DNA of 48,979 nucleotides from Victivallaceae bacterium. GTDB taxonomy: Bacteria; Verrucomicrobiota; Lentisphaeria; Victivallales; Victivallaceae. The stretch is taken from NCBI GenBank assembly GCA_016292515.1, contig JAEDIJ010000012.1, forward strand, positions 1 through 48,979, in the 5' to 3' direction. The notes beneath the pieces are model-generated. The model searched no databases, was not told the origin of the DNA, and was given only the letters and a program-made list of their open reading frames with translations. Below are positions 1-7,815 of this stretch, piece by piece. The position numbers were made by a program, and so were the translations under genes. The number at the start of each line of letters is the position of its first letter. Positions within the stretch are counted from its first letter, which is position 1.

Positions 1-1
1 T

Positions 2-775
2 TGGCTCCAAATCAACCGCGCCGCGGTGCGTATGGCGGCGAAAAACGTCGATGAAACGCGCGCCAAAAGAGAGATCGCCCAACTCGCTCCGGCTATGGAA
101 AAAATCGTGCCGCGTTTTCTCGAAACCGGCTCCGCGCACCCCGACGAAAAGAAAAGTCTGCCGCGCCTCAAAGCGGAAATGCTCCGCGACGGCAATATGA
201 TGCTCTGGTTCTACATCGCCTCGGAAGCGGGATTTCTGCTCCAATACCCGGGAAGCGACGCGCTGCCCGAAAACTACGATCCGCGCGACCGCAACTGGTT
301 CATCGCGGGCAAAGCCATTGCCGGCGATCAGCTCCACTGGGGGAAACCCTATCTCGGATTGCAGGTCAAAAAGCGGATGATAACTTGTACGCAGGCGTGC
401 CGTAAAAACGGACGTCTGCTCGGCGTCTGCGCGCTCGACGTCGTCCTCGATCGCTTCCGCGAGATCATGGTGCGATACGGTGCCGATGCGGCTTCGGTCG
501 AAGCGCGGCTTCTTTTGGATGCCGACGGCAACGTGCTCGTTTCCACCGACCGCGACGGAAATCCCATCGGGGAATTGGACGCCGATCCATTGATCAACGT
601 CAAGTCGACCGACTACCGTGCGCTCTATCAGGAAGCGGTGAAAAAAGGTTTCGGCGACACGATCGGTATAGTCCGCGGCAGGAAAAAACTTTTGCTCTTT
701 TTCCCGGTGCGCAAGATGAAGTGGCTTTACGCCGAAGTCATCGACCTCGAACGCCTCCCCGACGCGCGACCGTAA
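2..775 (+). CDS. Cache-domain sensory protein, C-terminal part (5' end outside window)
   Basis: The frame is open from the first bases of the window, so the 5' end is missing and the ATG at 26 is probably internal. The visible residues form a double-Cache (PDC-type) ligand-binding fold: the segment YDPRDRNWF followed by a GKPYLG stretch and the strand GRLLGVCALDVVLD are typical of extracytoplasmic dCache_1 domains that sense small molecules. The protein stops soon after this domain, at DLERLPDARP, without the HAMP, histidine-kinase, methyl-accepting or phosphatase module that usually follows. Any effector would therefore have to lie upstream of the window, or this is a stand-alone sensor. It ends 4 bases from the convergent thiI gene. 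The domain call is fairly safe; the role is not known. Confidence 0.7.
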   Translation, partial: WLQINRAAVRMAAKNVDETRAKREIAQLAPAMEKIVPRFLETGSAHPDEKKSLPRLKAEMLRDGNMMLWFYIASEAGFLLQYPGSDALPENYDPRDRNWFIAGKAIAGDQLHWGKPYLGLQVKKRMITCTQACRKNGRLLGVCALDVVLDRFREIMVRYGADAASVEARLLLDADGNVLVSTDRDGNPIGELDADPLINVKSTDYRALYQEAVKKGFGDTIGIVRGRKKLLLFFPVRKMKWLYAEVIDLERLPDARP

Positions 776-779
776 AGAT

Positions 780-1976
780 CTACACTTCGACCGTCTCGAC
801 TTCGGAAACGATTTTGTCGATCAATTCTCCGTAGCCGGGAATGCGCGACTCCTGTATTTCGATCTGCTTCAACGGAGCCGCCGTCGCCGGACTTGCCGGA
901 GCGAAAACGGTACAGCTGTCGGGCACCTGCGGCGCGGAAAGCGTCATCGTGCCGATCTTTTCCGCCGTGGCAATGGTATCAAGTTTATCCTCGCCGATCA
1001 CCGGCCGCAGGATCAGCATATCGATCGACCGGTTGATCACGTCGAGATTGACGAGCGTCTGGCTGGCGACCTGACCGAGCGCTTCCCCCGTCGCGAGCGC
1101 GCGGCACTTGTGCGCGAGCGCGACCTTTTCCGCGATGCGCATCATCGCGCGGCGGTAAAGCACGGTGCGGAAACGCTCCTCGCAGCAATCGCGCACCTGT
1201 TTCTGGAATTCGGCGAGATTGACGAGGTAAAGTCTGCCCGATATCTGAAATTGATTGAGATGCTTCGCGATGCGCGTCACCTTGTCGGTCGTTTCCGGCG
1301 GCGTATAAGGAGCACTGTGGAAACTGATGTAGTCCGTCGGCGAACCGCGTTTCATCATCAGATAAGCGGCGACGGGGGAATCGATCCCGCCGGAAAGCAG
1401 CGTCAGGACACGCGGATTGCTCCCCGTCGGCAGTCCGCCGGGTCCGGGAATGCTCTCTGCGTAGAGGATCGCAAATTCGTCGCGCACCTCGACGCCGAGC
1501 GTGATCTGCGCATGGTCGAGATCGATCTCAAATCGGGCGATGCCGGGGATGTCGGCGATGCGGCTGACAAGGTCGATCTCGATGTCGCGGCTGCGCATCG
1601 GGAAGCGTTTGTTGCTCCGGCGGGCGCGGATGCGGAATGTCGGAGTCGTGCTTTTTCCGGCAAAAAGCCGGGGCGCGAGTGCTGTCGCGGCATTGCGGAC
1701 GGCGTCGATGTCGACCGCGGTACGGATGACAAAGGAAAAACTCGCCAGTCCGCAGACGCGCACCAGCGACTCGCGGATCGTCCGCTCCTCGGCGTCGGAA
1801 AAATCGACGCCGCTTTTGTGGTCGATCCAGACGCGGCCGCGCACCCTGCCGACGCGCAGATCGGGAAGCGTTTTCAATTGATGGCGGATGTTGTCGACGA
1901 AAACGCGCTCGAACATCGAGCGGTTGTTGCCCTTGGTGGCGATTTCGTGATAACGGCAGATGACACAATTATACAT
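780..1976 (-). CDS. thiI: tRNA 4-thiouridine synthase (tRNA sulfurtransferase) ThiI
   Basis: Adenylates U8 of tRNA and transfers sulfur to make 4-thiouridine; in many bacteria ThiI also supplies sulfur for the thiamine thiazole ring. The 398-residue protein shows an N-terminal ferredoxin-like region plus THUMP domain (roughly residues 60-165), the conserved GLPTGS turn (181-186), and the PP-loop ATP pyrophosphatase motif SGGIDS (195-200). Near the C-terminus a Cys sits in DSCTVFAP, aligning with the cysteine-containing segment of the family. The length matches the short Bacillus-type enzyme, which lacks the C-terminal rhodanese domain of E. coli ThiI, so a separate sulfur carrier or relay is expected. 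The ATG is preceded by AGGAA. It is transcribed divergently from the TolC-like gene. Confidence 0.95.
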   Translation of the reverse strand: MYNCVICRYHEIATKGNNRSMFERVFVDNIRHQLKTLPDLRVGRVRGRVWIDHKSGVDFSDAEERTIRESLVRVCGLASFSFVIRTAVDIDAVRNAATALAPRLFAGKSTTPTFRIRARRSNKRFPMRSRDIEIDLVSRIADIPGIARFEIDLDHAQITLGVEVRDEFAILYAESIPGPGGLPTGSNPRVLTLLSGGIDSPVAAYLMMKRGSPTDYISFHSAPYTPPETTDKVTRIAKHLNQFQISGRLYLVNLAEFQKQVRDCCEERFRTVLYRRAMMRIAEKVALAHKCRALATGEALGQVASQTLVNLDVINRSIDMLILRPVIGEDKLDTIATAEKIGTMTLSAPQVPDSCTVFAPASPATAAPLKQIEIQESRIPGYGELIDKIVSEVETVEV

Positions 1977-2014
1977 TTCGACGGATTCCTGAAAAAGTTG
2001 ATTTCGCGGTCAAT

Positions 2015-2042
2015 AATATACCGGATAAATGCGATTTTTCAA
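2015..2042 (-). promoter_or_regulatory. putative promoter of thiI
   Basis: On the minus strand TTGAAA (2037-2042) and TATATT (2015-2020) are separated by 16 bases, about 40 bases before the thiI start. The form matches other promoters in this window. It is inferred from sequence only. Confidence 0.45.
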
Positions 2043-2053
2043 GCGTTTTCCTA

Positions 2054-2070
2054 TTTTGCAACTTGCAAAA
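2054..2070. promoter_or_regulatory. perfect 8+1+8 palindrome over the -35 box, candidate operator
   Basis: TTTTGCAACTTGCAAAA is an exact inverted repeat around a single C. It covers the -35 hexamer of the TolC-like gene and lies in the shared thiI/TolC intergenic region. A repressor bound here would block the efflux promoter. Palindromes of this AT-rich form can also arise by chance. Confidence 0.4.
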
Positions 2071-2091
2071 TCAACAGTTTGATGTTATATT
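2063..2091 (+). promoter_or_regulatory. putative promoter of the TolC-like gene
   Basis: TTGCAA (2063-2068) and TATATT (2086-2091) are separated by exactly 17 bases, with the coding start 55 bases beyond. The -35 box lies inside a perfect palindrome (2054-2070). Confidence 0.6.
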
Positions 2092-2145
2092 TAAGCAATT
2101 GTTTAGCATTCAAAGTTTTTTAACATCGGGAATATTGAGGGAAAG

Positions 2146-3837
2146 ATGATGAAAAGACACTCCTTTTACGCTCTGATCGCCGCCGCGATGCTCGGCGGTT
2201 GCTACGAGTATCCGCCGCCGCCGGTCTCCACGCTCGGCGAAACCTATTCGCAGCGTCAGCGCGACGAAGCGGACGAGATGTTCAAGGACATCACCAGTTT
2301 GTCGCTTGCGGACGCCCAGCGGATCGCGCTCCACAACAACCCGACTTACATCGCGGCGCACCACGCCGTTGCGGCGGCGCATATGCGCTACTTGCAGACT
2401 TTCGCCGGATATATGCCCAAGATCACCGCGAATTTCTCTTTCAGCGGCAGCGATTCGTGGAATACCAAAGTCGGCACCAACTCCAACGATTTCGGTTCGC
2501 CGGTGCGTCACCCGCGTACTGACAGCCTCAACACCAACGTCGGAGTTCAGGCGACGCTGTTGCTCTTTGACGGTTTGAACCGCGAATTCGGCGTGATGGC
2601 GGCGAGCCATTCGGAAAAATACTACCAGCGGCTCGATGAAAACGCCTGCCGCACGATGATGCTTGCGGTGGCGCAGGCTTACAACAGCGTCCTGCTTCAA
2701 ATCGAAAACCGCCGCATCGCCGAAGAAGACCGCAATTTCCAGAAAATCTCATTGCGCGACACGCAGTACAAATTCGACGCGGGCGCGGTGCCGTTGAGCA
2801 GCGTCCTGAACTTCGCCATATTGATGAACAACGCCGAAGTCAACGTCGTCAGAGCGGAGTACAACTACGAGAGCGCAGTCTACGCGCTCGCGCTTCTGAT
2901 GGGCTATCCCGACGGGACGTTCCCCAAGGAAGTGAAATTTTCGGGCCACATCAAGACCGATTTCATCGAGTTGCCCGCCATCGACATTTACCTCGACACG
3001 GCGTTGGCGAACCGTCCCGATCTCAAAGGCTATCGCGAGCAGCTTGAGATCGCCAAGTACCAGCTCTATCAGCAGTACGCCTCTTTTTCGCCGACGGTGA
3101 GCGGTTTCTTCAACTGGGGATTCGGCACCAATGCCTCTTATTCCAATGCATACGACAACCGTTCCCGCAGCGATAACACTTCGATCAGTTACGGGATCCA
3201 GGCGGACTGGACGATTTTCAGCGGACTTGCGCGCTACAACAAAATGCGTGAGTATCAGGCGAATCTCGCCATCGCCGATTATCAGGCGGCGGCGCAGTGG
3301 TTCCAGGTGGTCAACGACGTCCGCACCGCTTACGCGTCCTACGTCCAGAGCACCCGCGCGACGAAACTTCTGCAACAAGTCCGCGATCTTTCCGCCAAAC
3401 AGCGCGATCTCGTCGATGACGAATACCGCGCCGGCAACACCGAATTGACCCGTCTCAACGAAGCCCAGCGCGACTTCGTCGACGCCGAGGCGAATCTCGC
3501 CACCAGTTACATCGGCATCCAGAATGCCCGCGCGCAACTGGATGCGGCGGTCGGCGTCAACAACGCAAGTTACTACGAAAAACAGCCGGAAAAAATCGAC
3601 GCCAAGCTGGCTCCCGGTATGGAAAGCCTCCCGCCGGAGCAAATTCCCGACTCCAAGGAAACCGTCCCTGCCGTACCGCAGACGGGATCCGCGTTGCCCG
3701 CCGATATCTCGGCAAAAGAAAAGCCCGCCGCTCCCGAAAAAGTGAAACAGGAAACGGCGCCGGCGCCCGCTCCGAAAACGGAACCGCAAAAAGTTCAGCC
3801 GGTAGCGATCCCCGCCTCTGCGACGGAGCAAAGATAA
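2146..3837 (+). CDS. TolC-family outer-membrane efflux lipoprotein
   Basis: A 563-residue outer-membrane channel protein of the TolC/OEP superfamily, which forms the exit duct of tripartite efflux or type I secretion systems. The N-terminus is a lipoprotein signal with lipobox LGGC (Cys19), after which a Pro-rich linker follows, as in NodT/OprM-type factors. The body has the two internally similar helical-hairpin halves of the family: LSLADAQRIALHNNP opens the first and YLDTALANRPDLKGYREQL the second. The last 90 residues form an Ala/Pro/Lys/Glu-rich tail unlike the usual short C-terminus; it may be periplasmic and disordered. No pump or adaptor gene is adjacent, although an adaptor and ABC exporter lie at 38.4-43.2 kb. 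Start chosen after the GAGGGAAAG site. Confidence 0.88.
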   Translation: MMKRHSFYALIAAAMLGGCYEYPPPPVSTLGETYSQRQRDEADEMFKDITSLSLADAQRIALHNNPTYIAAHHAVAAAHMRYLQTFAGYMPKITANFSFSGSDSWNTKVGTNSNDFGSPVRHPRTDSLNTNVGVQATLLLFDGLNREFGVMAASHSEKYYQRLDENACRTMMLAVAQAYNSVLLQIENRRIAEEDRNFQKISLRDTQYKFDAGAVPLSSVLNFAILMNNAEVNVVRAEYNYESAVYALALLMGYPDGTFPKEVKFSGHIKTDFIELPAIDIYLDTALANRPDLKGYREQLEIAKYQLYQQYASFSPTVSGFFNWGFGTNASYSNAYDNRSRSDNTSISYGIQADWTIFSGLARYNKMREYQANLAIADYQAAAQWFQVVNDVRTAYASYVQSTRATKLLQQVRDLSAKQRDLVDDEYRAGNTELTRLNEAQRDFVDAEANLATSYIGIQNARAQLDAAVGVNNASYYEKQPEKIDAKLAPGMESLPPEQIPDSKETVPAVPQTGSALPADISAKEKPAAPEKVKQETAPAPAPKTEPQKVQPVAIPASATEQR

Positions 3838-3850
3838 AGCATTTTTGACC

Positions 3851-3879
3851 AGCCGTCGGAAAACCGACGGCTTTTTTTT
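3851..3879 (+). terminator. rho-independent terminator after the TolC-like gene
   Basis: A 9-bp perfect stem (AGCCGTCGG / CCGACGGCT) with an AAAA loop is followed by a run of T. It lies 13 bases after the stop codon and overlaps the TTG that would give the longest deformylase frame, which argues for a later start for that gene. Confidence 0.85.
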
Positions 3880-3895
3880 CGGATTCAAAGATATC

Positions 3896-4483
3896 GTGAA
3901 AAGCAAAGTGAAATACCCCGTCCGCACCAGCGGTGATCCGGTGCTCGCGCAGGAAGCGGAGCCGATTTTGGCCATTACGCCGGAAATCGTCAATCTCGCC
4001 CGGGATATGGTCGAATCGATGTATTTCTTTGACGGCATCGGGCTTGCCGCGCCGCAGATCGGCATTTCCAAGCAGTTGGTCGTCATCGACGTACCGGCAC
4101 CGGAAAAGGGCGTCGCGCTTTCCCCCGGTGAAGAATTGCTGCTCCATCAGATGCCGCTCGCGCTGGTCAATCCGCGCATTGTTTCCACCGCGGGAAAAAT
4201 GGTCGGTCGCGAGGAAGGATGTCTCTCGGTGCCGGAAATCTACGCGGAAGTCATCCGCCCGGAAAGAGTCGTCGTCCACTTCACCTCGCTCGCCAATCAG
4301 GAAATCGAAATCGAGTGCGATCACCTGCTCGCGCGTTGCCTTCAACACGAGATCGACCACTTGCACGGCGTCGTTTTCACCGATCGGCTCGCGCCCAAAG
4401 AAGCGGCGCGCGTCGCGCCGGAACTTCAACGGCTCCGCGAACGCGGCAAACAAGTCAACTATTTGAGGATCAAGAAAAAATGA
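3896..4483 (+). CDS. def: peptide deformylase
   Basis: Removes the formyl group from the N-terminal methionine of new proteins, using a bound metal. All three family motifs are present, numbered from the GTG at 3896: GIGLAAPQ (47-54), EGCLS (107-111, with metal ligand Cys109) and QHEIDH (150-155, with both His ligands and catalytic Glu). Between motifs 1 and 2 there is a roughly 15-residue insertion (APEKGVALSPGEELLLHQ). The open frame extends to a TTG at 3845, but that stretch contains the preceding gene's terminator, so I place the start at GTG 3896; GTG 3908 is also possible. No strong ribosome site is visible. The stop overlaps the start of the next gene (ATGA), suggesting translational coupling. 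Confidence 0.93.
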   Translation: MKSKVKYPVRTSGDPVLAQEAEPILAITPEIVNLARDMVESMYFFDGIGLAAPQIGISKQLVVIDVPAPEKGVALSPGEELLLHQMPLALVNPRIVSTAGKMVGREEGCLSVPEIYAEVIRPERVVVHFTSLANQEIEIECDHLLARCLQHEIDHLHGVVFTDRLAPKEAARVAPELQRLRERGKQVNYLRIKKK

Positions 4484-5388
4484 CGGGAAATCCGGGATTT
4501 TTCGCCACTTTTTTCTCGCTCTGCCGCGGGACGGAAGATGCGCCGCAACTGGTGCGGAATCCGTTTTGGAAAGTTCTTCTGCAATATCTGCTGCTTTGCG
4601 TGATCGTTTCCATTTTTGTCGCAGTCGGACAATATACGCGTATGCAACGCTGGATCGAGGATTCCGAGAGCAGTTTTTCCGGAGCCTTCGGCCCGGAACT
4701 CGTTCTCCGCGACAACGGCGTTTATCCGATCAACGACGAAGCGAGAGCGCGCTCCATCGTATTACCCTACAAAGGGCGACTCTGCTACACCGGCGCCGAT
4801 CAAAGCGAAATCGCCATCACCGATCTCGGCGGGCTTCGTTATCTCGTCCTCTGGCGCAACGGAGATTTTTCCTGTGCGCTCCGTTCCGGAGAGGATACGT
4901 GGATGGTTTTCCGCCCCGGCGAAAGGCAGATGAGCACCAGAGTTTCCGGCGACCGCGCCGCGCTGAATATCCTTATGCAGGAGCCGGAACTGCAAGCCAA
5001 AACGGAAAACGACACCCCCAAACGGGTCGCCGTCTCCGAACTTGTGACGCTCATTCGCATCGCCTGTTTGCTTTCGGCGTTTTTACAGCAATTTTTCGAC
5101 GCTTTTTTCCTCGGCATCATCGCGACGGGAAGTGCCGCGCTGATCTTTTCGATCGGCAGCCGGCGGCTCCTGCGCGGGATCAATTTGTGGAAAAGCGCAC
5201 TCTATGCCGGATTTCCGGCGATGGTGATCGCCGGATGTTTCCCGCTTTTCGATCTGCCGCTTTTCTCCTACTCGCAGATTTATCTTTTTGCGACGTTCAT
5301 CTACTGGATATCAGTAACGCGCCGCATTGAATTCACCTGGCAACAGGAACTCAACCCCGATCACAGTGGAGGTTTTTATGACAATTGA
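4480..5388 (+). CDS. multi-pass membrane protein, possibly DUF1189-like
   Basis: A 302-residue predicted inner-membrane protein. One hydrophobic segment lies near residues 28-46 (QYLLLCVIVSIFVAVG), followed by about 130 residues of soluble domain with a short-strand character, then four or more hydrophobic segments in the C-terminal half. This arrangement, with the FWKVLLQY approach to the first helix, resembles DUF1189 membrane proteins, but I am not certain. The start is taken at the ATG overlapping the def stop rather than the longer upstream frame, which runs through def. It forms a likely operon with def and the CDC123-like gene, whose start lies inside this gene's 3' end. The function is unknown. 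Confidence 0.75.
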   Translation: MTGNPGFFATFFSLCRGTEDAPQLVRNPFWKVLLQYLLLCVIVSIFVAVGQYTRMQRWIEDSESSFSGAFGPELVLRDNGVYPINDEARARSIVLPYKGRLCYTGADQSEIAITDLGGLRYLVLWRNGDFSCALRSGEDTWMVFRPGERQMSTRVSGDRAALNILMQEPELQAKTENDTPKRVAVSELVTLIRIACLLSAFLQQFFDAFFLGIIATGSAALIFSIGSRRLLRGINLWKSALYAGFPAMVIAGCFPLFDLPLFSYSQIYLFATFIYWISVTRRIEFTWQQELNPDHSGGFYDN

Positions 5389-6106
5389 AGAATTCTGCAA
5401 AATGCCCGTCTGGTATGCGGTGCTCGGCGAGTACGCCTTTCCGACGCACTTCGTCCCGGTCGATCCCGATCTCGCCAAACTCATCGGCACCGGCGATATG
5501 GAAGCCATCCTGCAAAATACGCTTTCCTACTCGATGATCGCCGAGTTGAAAAAAGTCTTGGAAAAAGTCCCCGGCAACTGCTTCGCCTGCGTCGATACCT
5601 GCGCCCCGACCGACACGGAGCGTTACGAGGGAAAACGCGGTGCAACTTACTCCGCGCAAAGCACTTTTGCCAACTTGGCTTCCAGTGAAAAAGTCCGCGA
5701 AGCCGCCCGGGAGGGATTGGTCAAAAACTTCTGCATCCGTCCTTTCCGCCGGATGACCTGGCCCCGCGAATTCCGCCTTTTCATCATCGACGGGGAACTT
5801 CACGCGATGAGCCAATACCACCTCAACCGTCACTACCGCCGGTTGGAGGGCGTGCGCGGCAAATACTGGCAGATGGCGGAAAAATTCGTCAATAAGATCG
5901 CGGAAAAACTCCCGTCCGGCAAGATCGTGATGGATATTTACATCACTTCGGGCAACGAGATCCTCATCATCGATTTCAACGCGTGGGGCGCGCCCACCGA
6001 TCCTTTGATGCTCAAAACGTGGGATCAGGACTGGAACCGGACTTTCGGCATTCTCCTGATGGCACCGCCCGTACAGCTCAACGGCGACGTCAACGTAAGT
6101 TTCTAA
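5378..6106 (+). CDS. CDC123 (D123)-like ATP-grasp family protein
   Basis: A 242-residue protein resembling the D123/CDC123 family. In eukaryotes CDC123 is an ATP-grasp-fold chaperone for assembly of initiation factor eIF2; bacterial members have no settled role. Diagnostic features are the block IRPFRRMTWPREFRLFIIDG (substrate/ATP face), VMDIYITSGNEILIIDFNAW with the acidic metal-binding segment, and GAPTDPLMLKTWD, which parallels the family's DFNPFG...T pattern. The ATG at 5378 is preceded by GTGGAGG at ideal spacing; an in-frame upstream start has no such site. It begins inside the end of the preceding membrane-protein gene and overlaps the last bases of the convergent reductase gene by 3. 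Confidence 0.75.
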   Translation: MTIEEFCKMPVWYAVLGEYAFPTHFVPVDPDLAKLIGTGDMEAILQNTLSYSMIAELKKVLEKVPGNCFACVDTCAPTDTERYEGKRGATYSAQSTFANLASSEKVREAAREGLVKNFCIRPFRRMTWPREFRLFIIDGELHAMSQYHLNRHYRRLEGVRGKYWQMAEKFVNKIAEKLPSGKIVMDIYITSGNEILIIDFNAWGAPTDPLMLKTWDQDWNRTFGILLMAPPVQLNGDVNVSF

Positions 6107-6807
6107 CGCCGGTAGGATCTCAGCGTCAAAGCGAGATCGCGCTCAAATCCGTCGGCGGGAGAAGCGTTTGCCGCAAGACGCATCAGCGTCTCCCAGACGC
6201 GGGGCAGTCGGACGCGGTACTGATCGGCGATCACCACGCGCCCCGACGCATCGCCGTCGCGCAGAATTTCGACGATCCCGTCCATCAGACGATCGACGTA
6301 GATCAGACGAAGTTCCGCATCGTCGATCCTTTCCGGCGTCGCGCGGTCACAGCACAAACGGCAAAAGGTCGAAACGACGGAATTGTAAAACGCCTTGCCG
6401 CCGGGACCGAAAGTATTGGGCATCAGAAGTTCCACACTCTTTTTTCCGCTCGCGGCAAAAAGCGCGGCGAGGTCGCGTTTGGAGCGGTGATAAGGAGTAT
6501 CCCGGTCGATGTGCGTCGTCGATCCGAGGATAAGGCGCGGCGTTTTCCCCTCACACGCCTGCGCGGCGCGCACGAGTTTTCGCCCGAGTTCCAGATTGAC
6601 CTGATAGAGATATTCTCCGTTTTCGTGGCGGCTCAATCCGGCGAAGTGGACGACGTCGTCACAGCGCGATAACGTGTCGGCAAGACGCTTTTCGTCGGAA
6701 AAGTCGCTTCGCCCGATCCCGATGACGGAAAAATTTTCCCGACGGCAGCGCGCGGCAAGATGTTGCCCGAGGAAACCGGTCGCGCCCGTGATACCGATAT
6801 GTTTCAT
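6103..6807 (-). CDS. CapF-like NAD(P)-dependent sugar reductase (extended SDR), cupin domain absent
   Basis: A 234-residue extended short-chain dehydrogenase. The N-terminal nucleotide site GATGFLGQH (residues 8-16) and the catalytic YHRSK pair identify the superfamily. The segments VVHFAGLSR, MPNTFGPGGKAFYNSVVSTF and AELRLIYVDRLMDGI closely follow the reductase half of CapF, which reduces the keto intermediate in UDP-N-acetyl-L-fucosamine synthesis for capsule or O-antigen. Complete CapF proteins are near 370 residues, with a C-terminal cupin that carries out the preceding epimerisation; here the protein ends after the reductase domain. The start overlaps the ribF stop (ATGA), so the two are probably translated together although their pathways differ. 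It could instead act on another sugar nucleotide. Confidence 0.75.
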   Translation of the reverse strand: MKHIGITGATGFLGQHLAARCRRENFSVIGIGRSDFSDEKRLADTLSRCDDVVHFAGLSRHENGEYLYQVNLELGRKLVRAAQACEGKTPRLILGSTTHIDRDTPYHRSKRDLAALFAASGKKSVELLMPNTFGPGGKAFYNSVVSTFCRLCCDRATPERIDDAELRLIYVDRLMDGIVEILRDGDASGRVVIADQYRVRLPRVWETLMRLAANASPADGFERDLALTLRSYRR

Positions 6808-7727
6808 TTCGCCGCTTCCCGGCAGAGCGCGATGTCGCGCTCGATCTGAATTTTCAACTCCTCCACGGAGGCAAAATGTTTTTCGGCGCGGATGAAACGG
6901 CTAAATTCAAGTTTCACCTTTTTGTCGTAGAGGTCGCCGGAAAAATCGATGAGATGCGCTTCGATCCGCCGGGTGCGGTTTCCGAAAGTCGGCGCGATGC
7001 CGCAGTTGACGGCGGCGGGATAAAGGCGTCCGTCGGGCAGCATAATGCGTCCGGCGTAGACGCCGTTCGGAGGGAATACCCCCGCGACGACTTCCAGATT
7101 GAGCGTCGGCGCTGCCAGCAGTTTGCCGGCATCGCCGAAGCCGTGACGGACAATGCCGTAGAGAGCGACCGGACGACCGAGCATCGCGGAGGCGGAATCA
7201 AAATCCCCCGCGGCGATCGCTTCGCGGATCCGGCTGGCGGAAATGATTTTTTCCTGATAACTCTTTTCGACGACGGCGAGCGTTTCCACGTTTTCCGGCG
7301 CGAAAAAATCCCGCAGGAATCCGGCGTTTCCCTCGCCGCCTTTGCCGAAACGCCAGTTGCTTCCGACGACGATGCCCTTGATGCGGCGCGGAAATTCCGC
7401 CAACAGCTGCCGGCAGAATTTTTCCGCGCTCCAAGTGGCGAATTTCGGGGAAAATCCGATCATTCCGACGGCATCGGCACCCGCGTTTTGCAGGAGAAAA
7501 ATCCGTGCTTCTTTCGGCAACAACAATTCCGGCGGCTCCCCCGTCAGAACTTCGCGAGGATGCGGAAAAAACGTGACCGCCACCACTTTGGCGCGATGCG
7601 TTTCCGCCAAGGCGGCGGCGCGGAAAATGATTTCCCGATGCCCGAGATGAACGGCGTCAAACACGCCGAGCGCCAGCACAAGCGGCGCATCCGCAGGAGG
7701 AATTTCGGTCAAAAAACGGATCATCAT
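6804..7727 (-). CDS. ribF: bifunctional riboflavin kinase / FAD synthetase
   Basis: Converts riboflavin to FMN and then FMN to FAD in the cytoplasm. The N-terminal FAD synthetase domain shows the nucleotidyl-transferase signature GVFDAVHLGH (residues 21-30), VTFFPHPREVL and ISASRIREAI. The C-terminal riboflavin-kinase domain shows the PTLNLE strand, NGVYAG and the final EELKIQIERDI helix; its GRxLGFPTAN loop is changed to GKLLAAPTLN. The open frame begins at 7787, but that extension contains this gene's promoter, so I take the start at ATG 7727 (ATG 7724 is also possible), giving 307 residues, the usual length. Divergent from coaD. Confidence 0.93.
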   Translation of the reverse strand: MMIRFLTEIPPADAPLVLALGVFDAVHLGHREIIFRAAALAETHRAKVVAVTFFPHPREVLTGEPPELLLPKEARIFLLQNAGADAVGMIGFSPKFATWSAEKFCRQLLAEFPRRIKGIVVGSNWRFGKGGEGNAGFLRDFFAPENVETLAVVEKSYQEKIISASRIREAIAAGDFDSASAMLGRPVALYGIVRHGFGDAGKLLAAPTLNLEVVAGVFPPNGVYAGRIMLPDGRLYPAAVNCGIAPTFGNRTRRIEAHLIDFSGDLYDKKVKLEFSRFIRAEKHFASVEELKIQIERDIALCREAAK

Positions 7728-7732
7728 AAAAA

Positions 7733-7761
7733 TTGCAATTTCTTCGTTTACGGCGTATAGT
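7733..7761 (+). promoter_or_regulatory. putative promoter of coaD
   Basis: TTGCAA (7733-7738), a 17-base spacer and TATAGT (7756-7761), 54 bases before the coaD ATG. It overlaps the ribF leader and nearly abuts the ribF -10. Confidence 0.6.
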
Positions 7762-7765
7762 ATAT

Positions 7766-7794
7766 AAAATACATTCAGCACGGTCATATGTCAA
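7766..7794 (-). promoter_or_regulatory. putative promoter of ribF
   Basis: On the minus strand a consensus TTGACA (7789-7794), a 17-base spacer and TATTTT (7766-7771) lie 38 bases before the ribF start. The -10 sits within 5 bases of the coaD -10 on the other strand, so the two promoters occupy the same DNA. Confidence 0.6.
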
Positions 7795-7815
7795 CGAGAG
7801 AGTTTTGCGAAAGTT

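Noticed and set aside
4219..4479. Upstream extension of the membrane-protein frame
   Set aside because: It lies entirely inside def in another frame, and the ATGA overlap gives a natural start at 4480.
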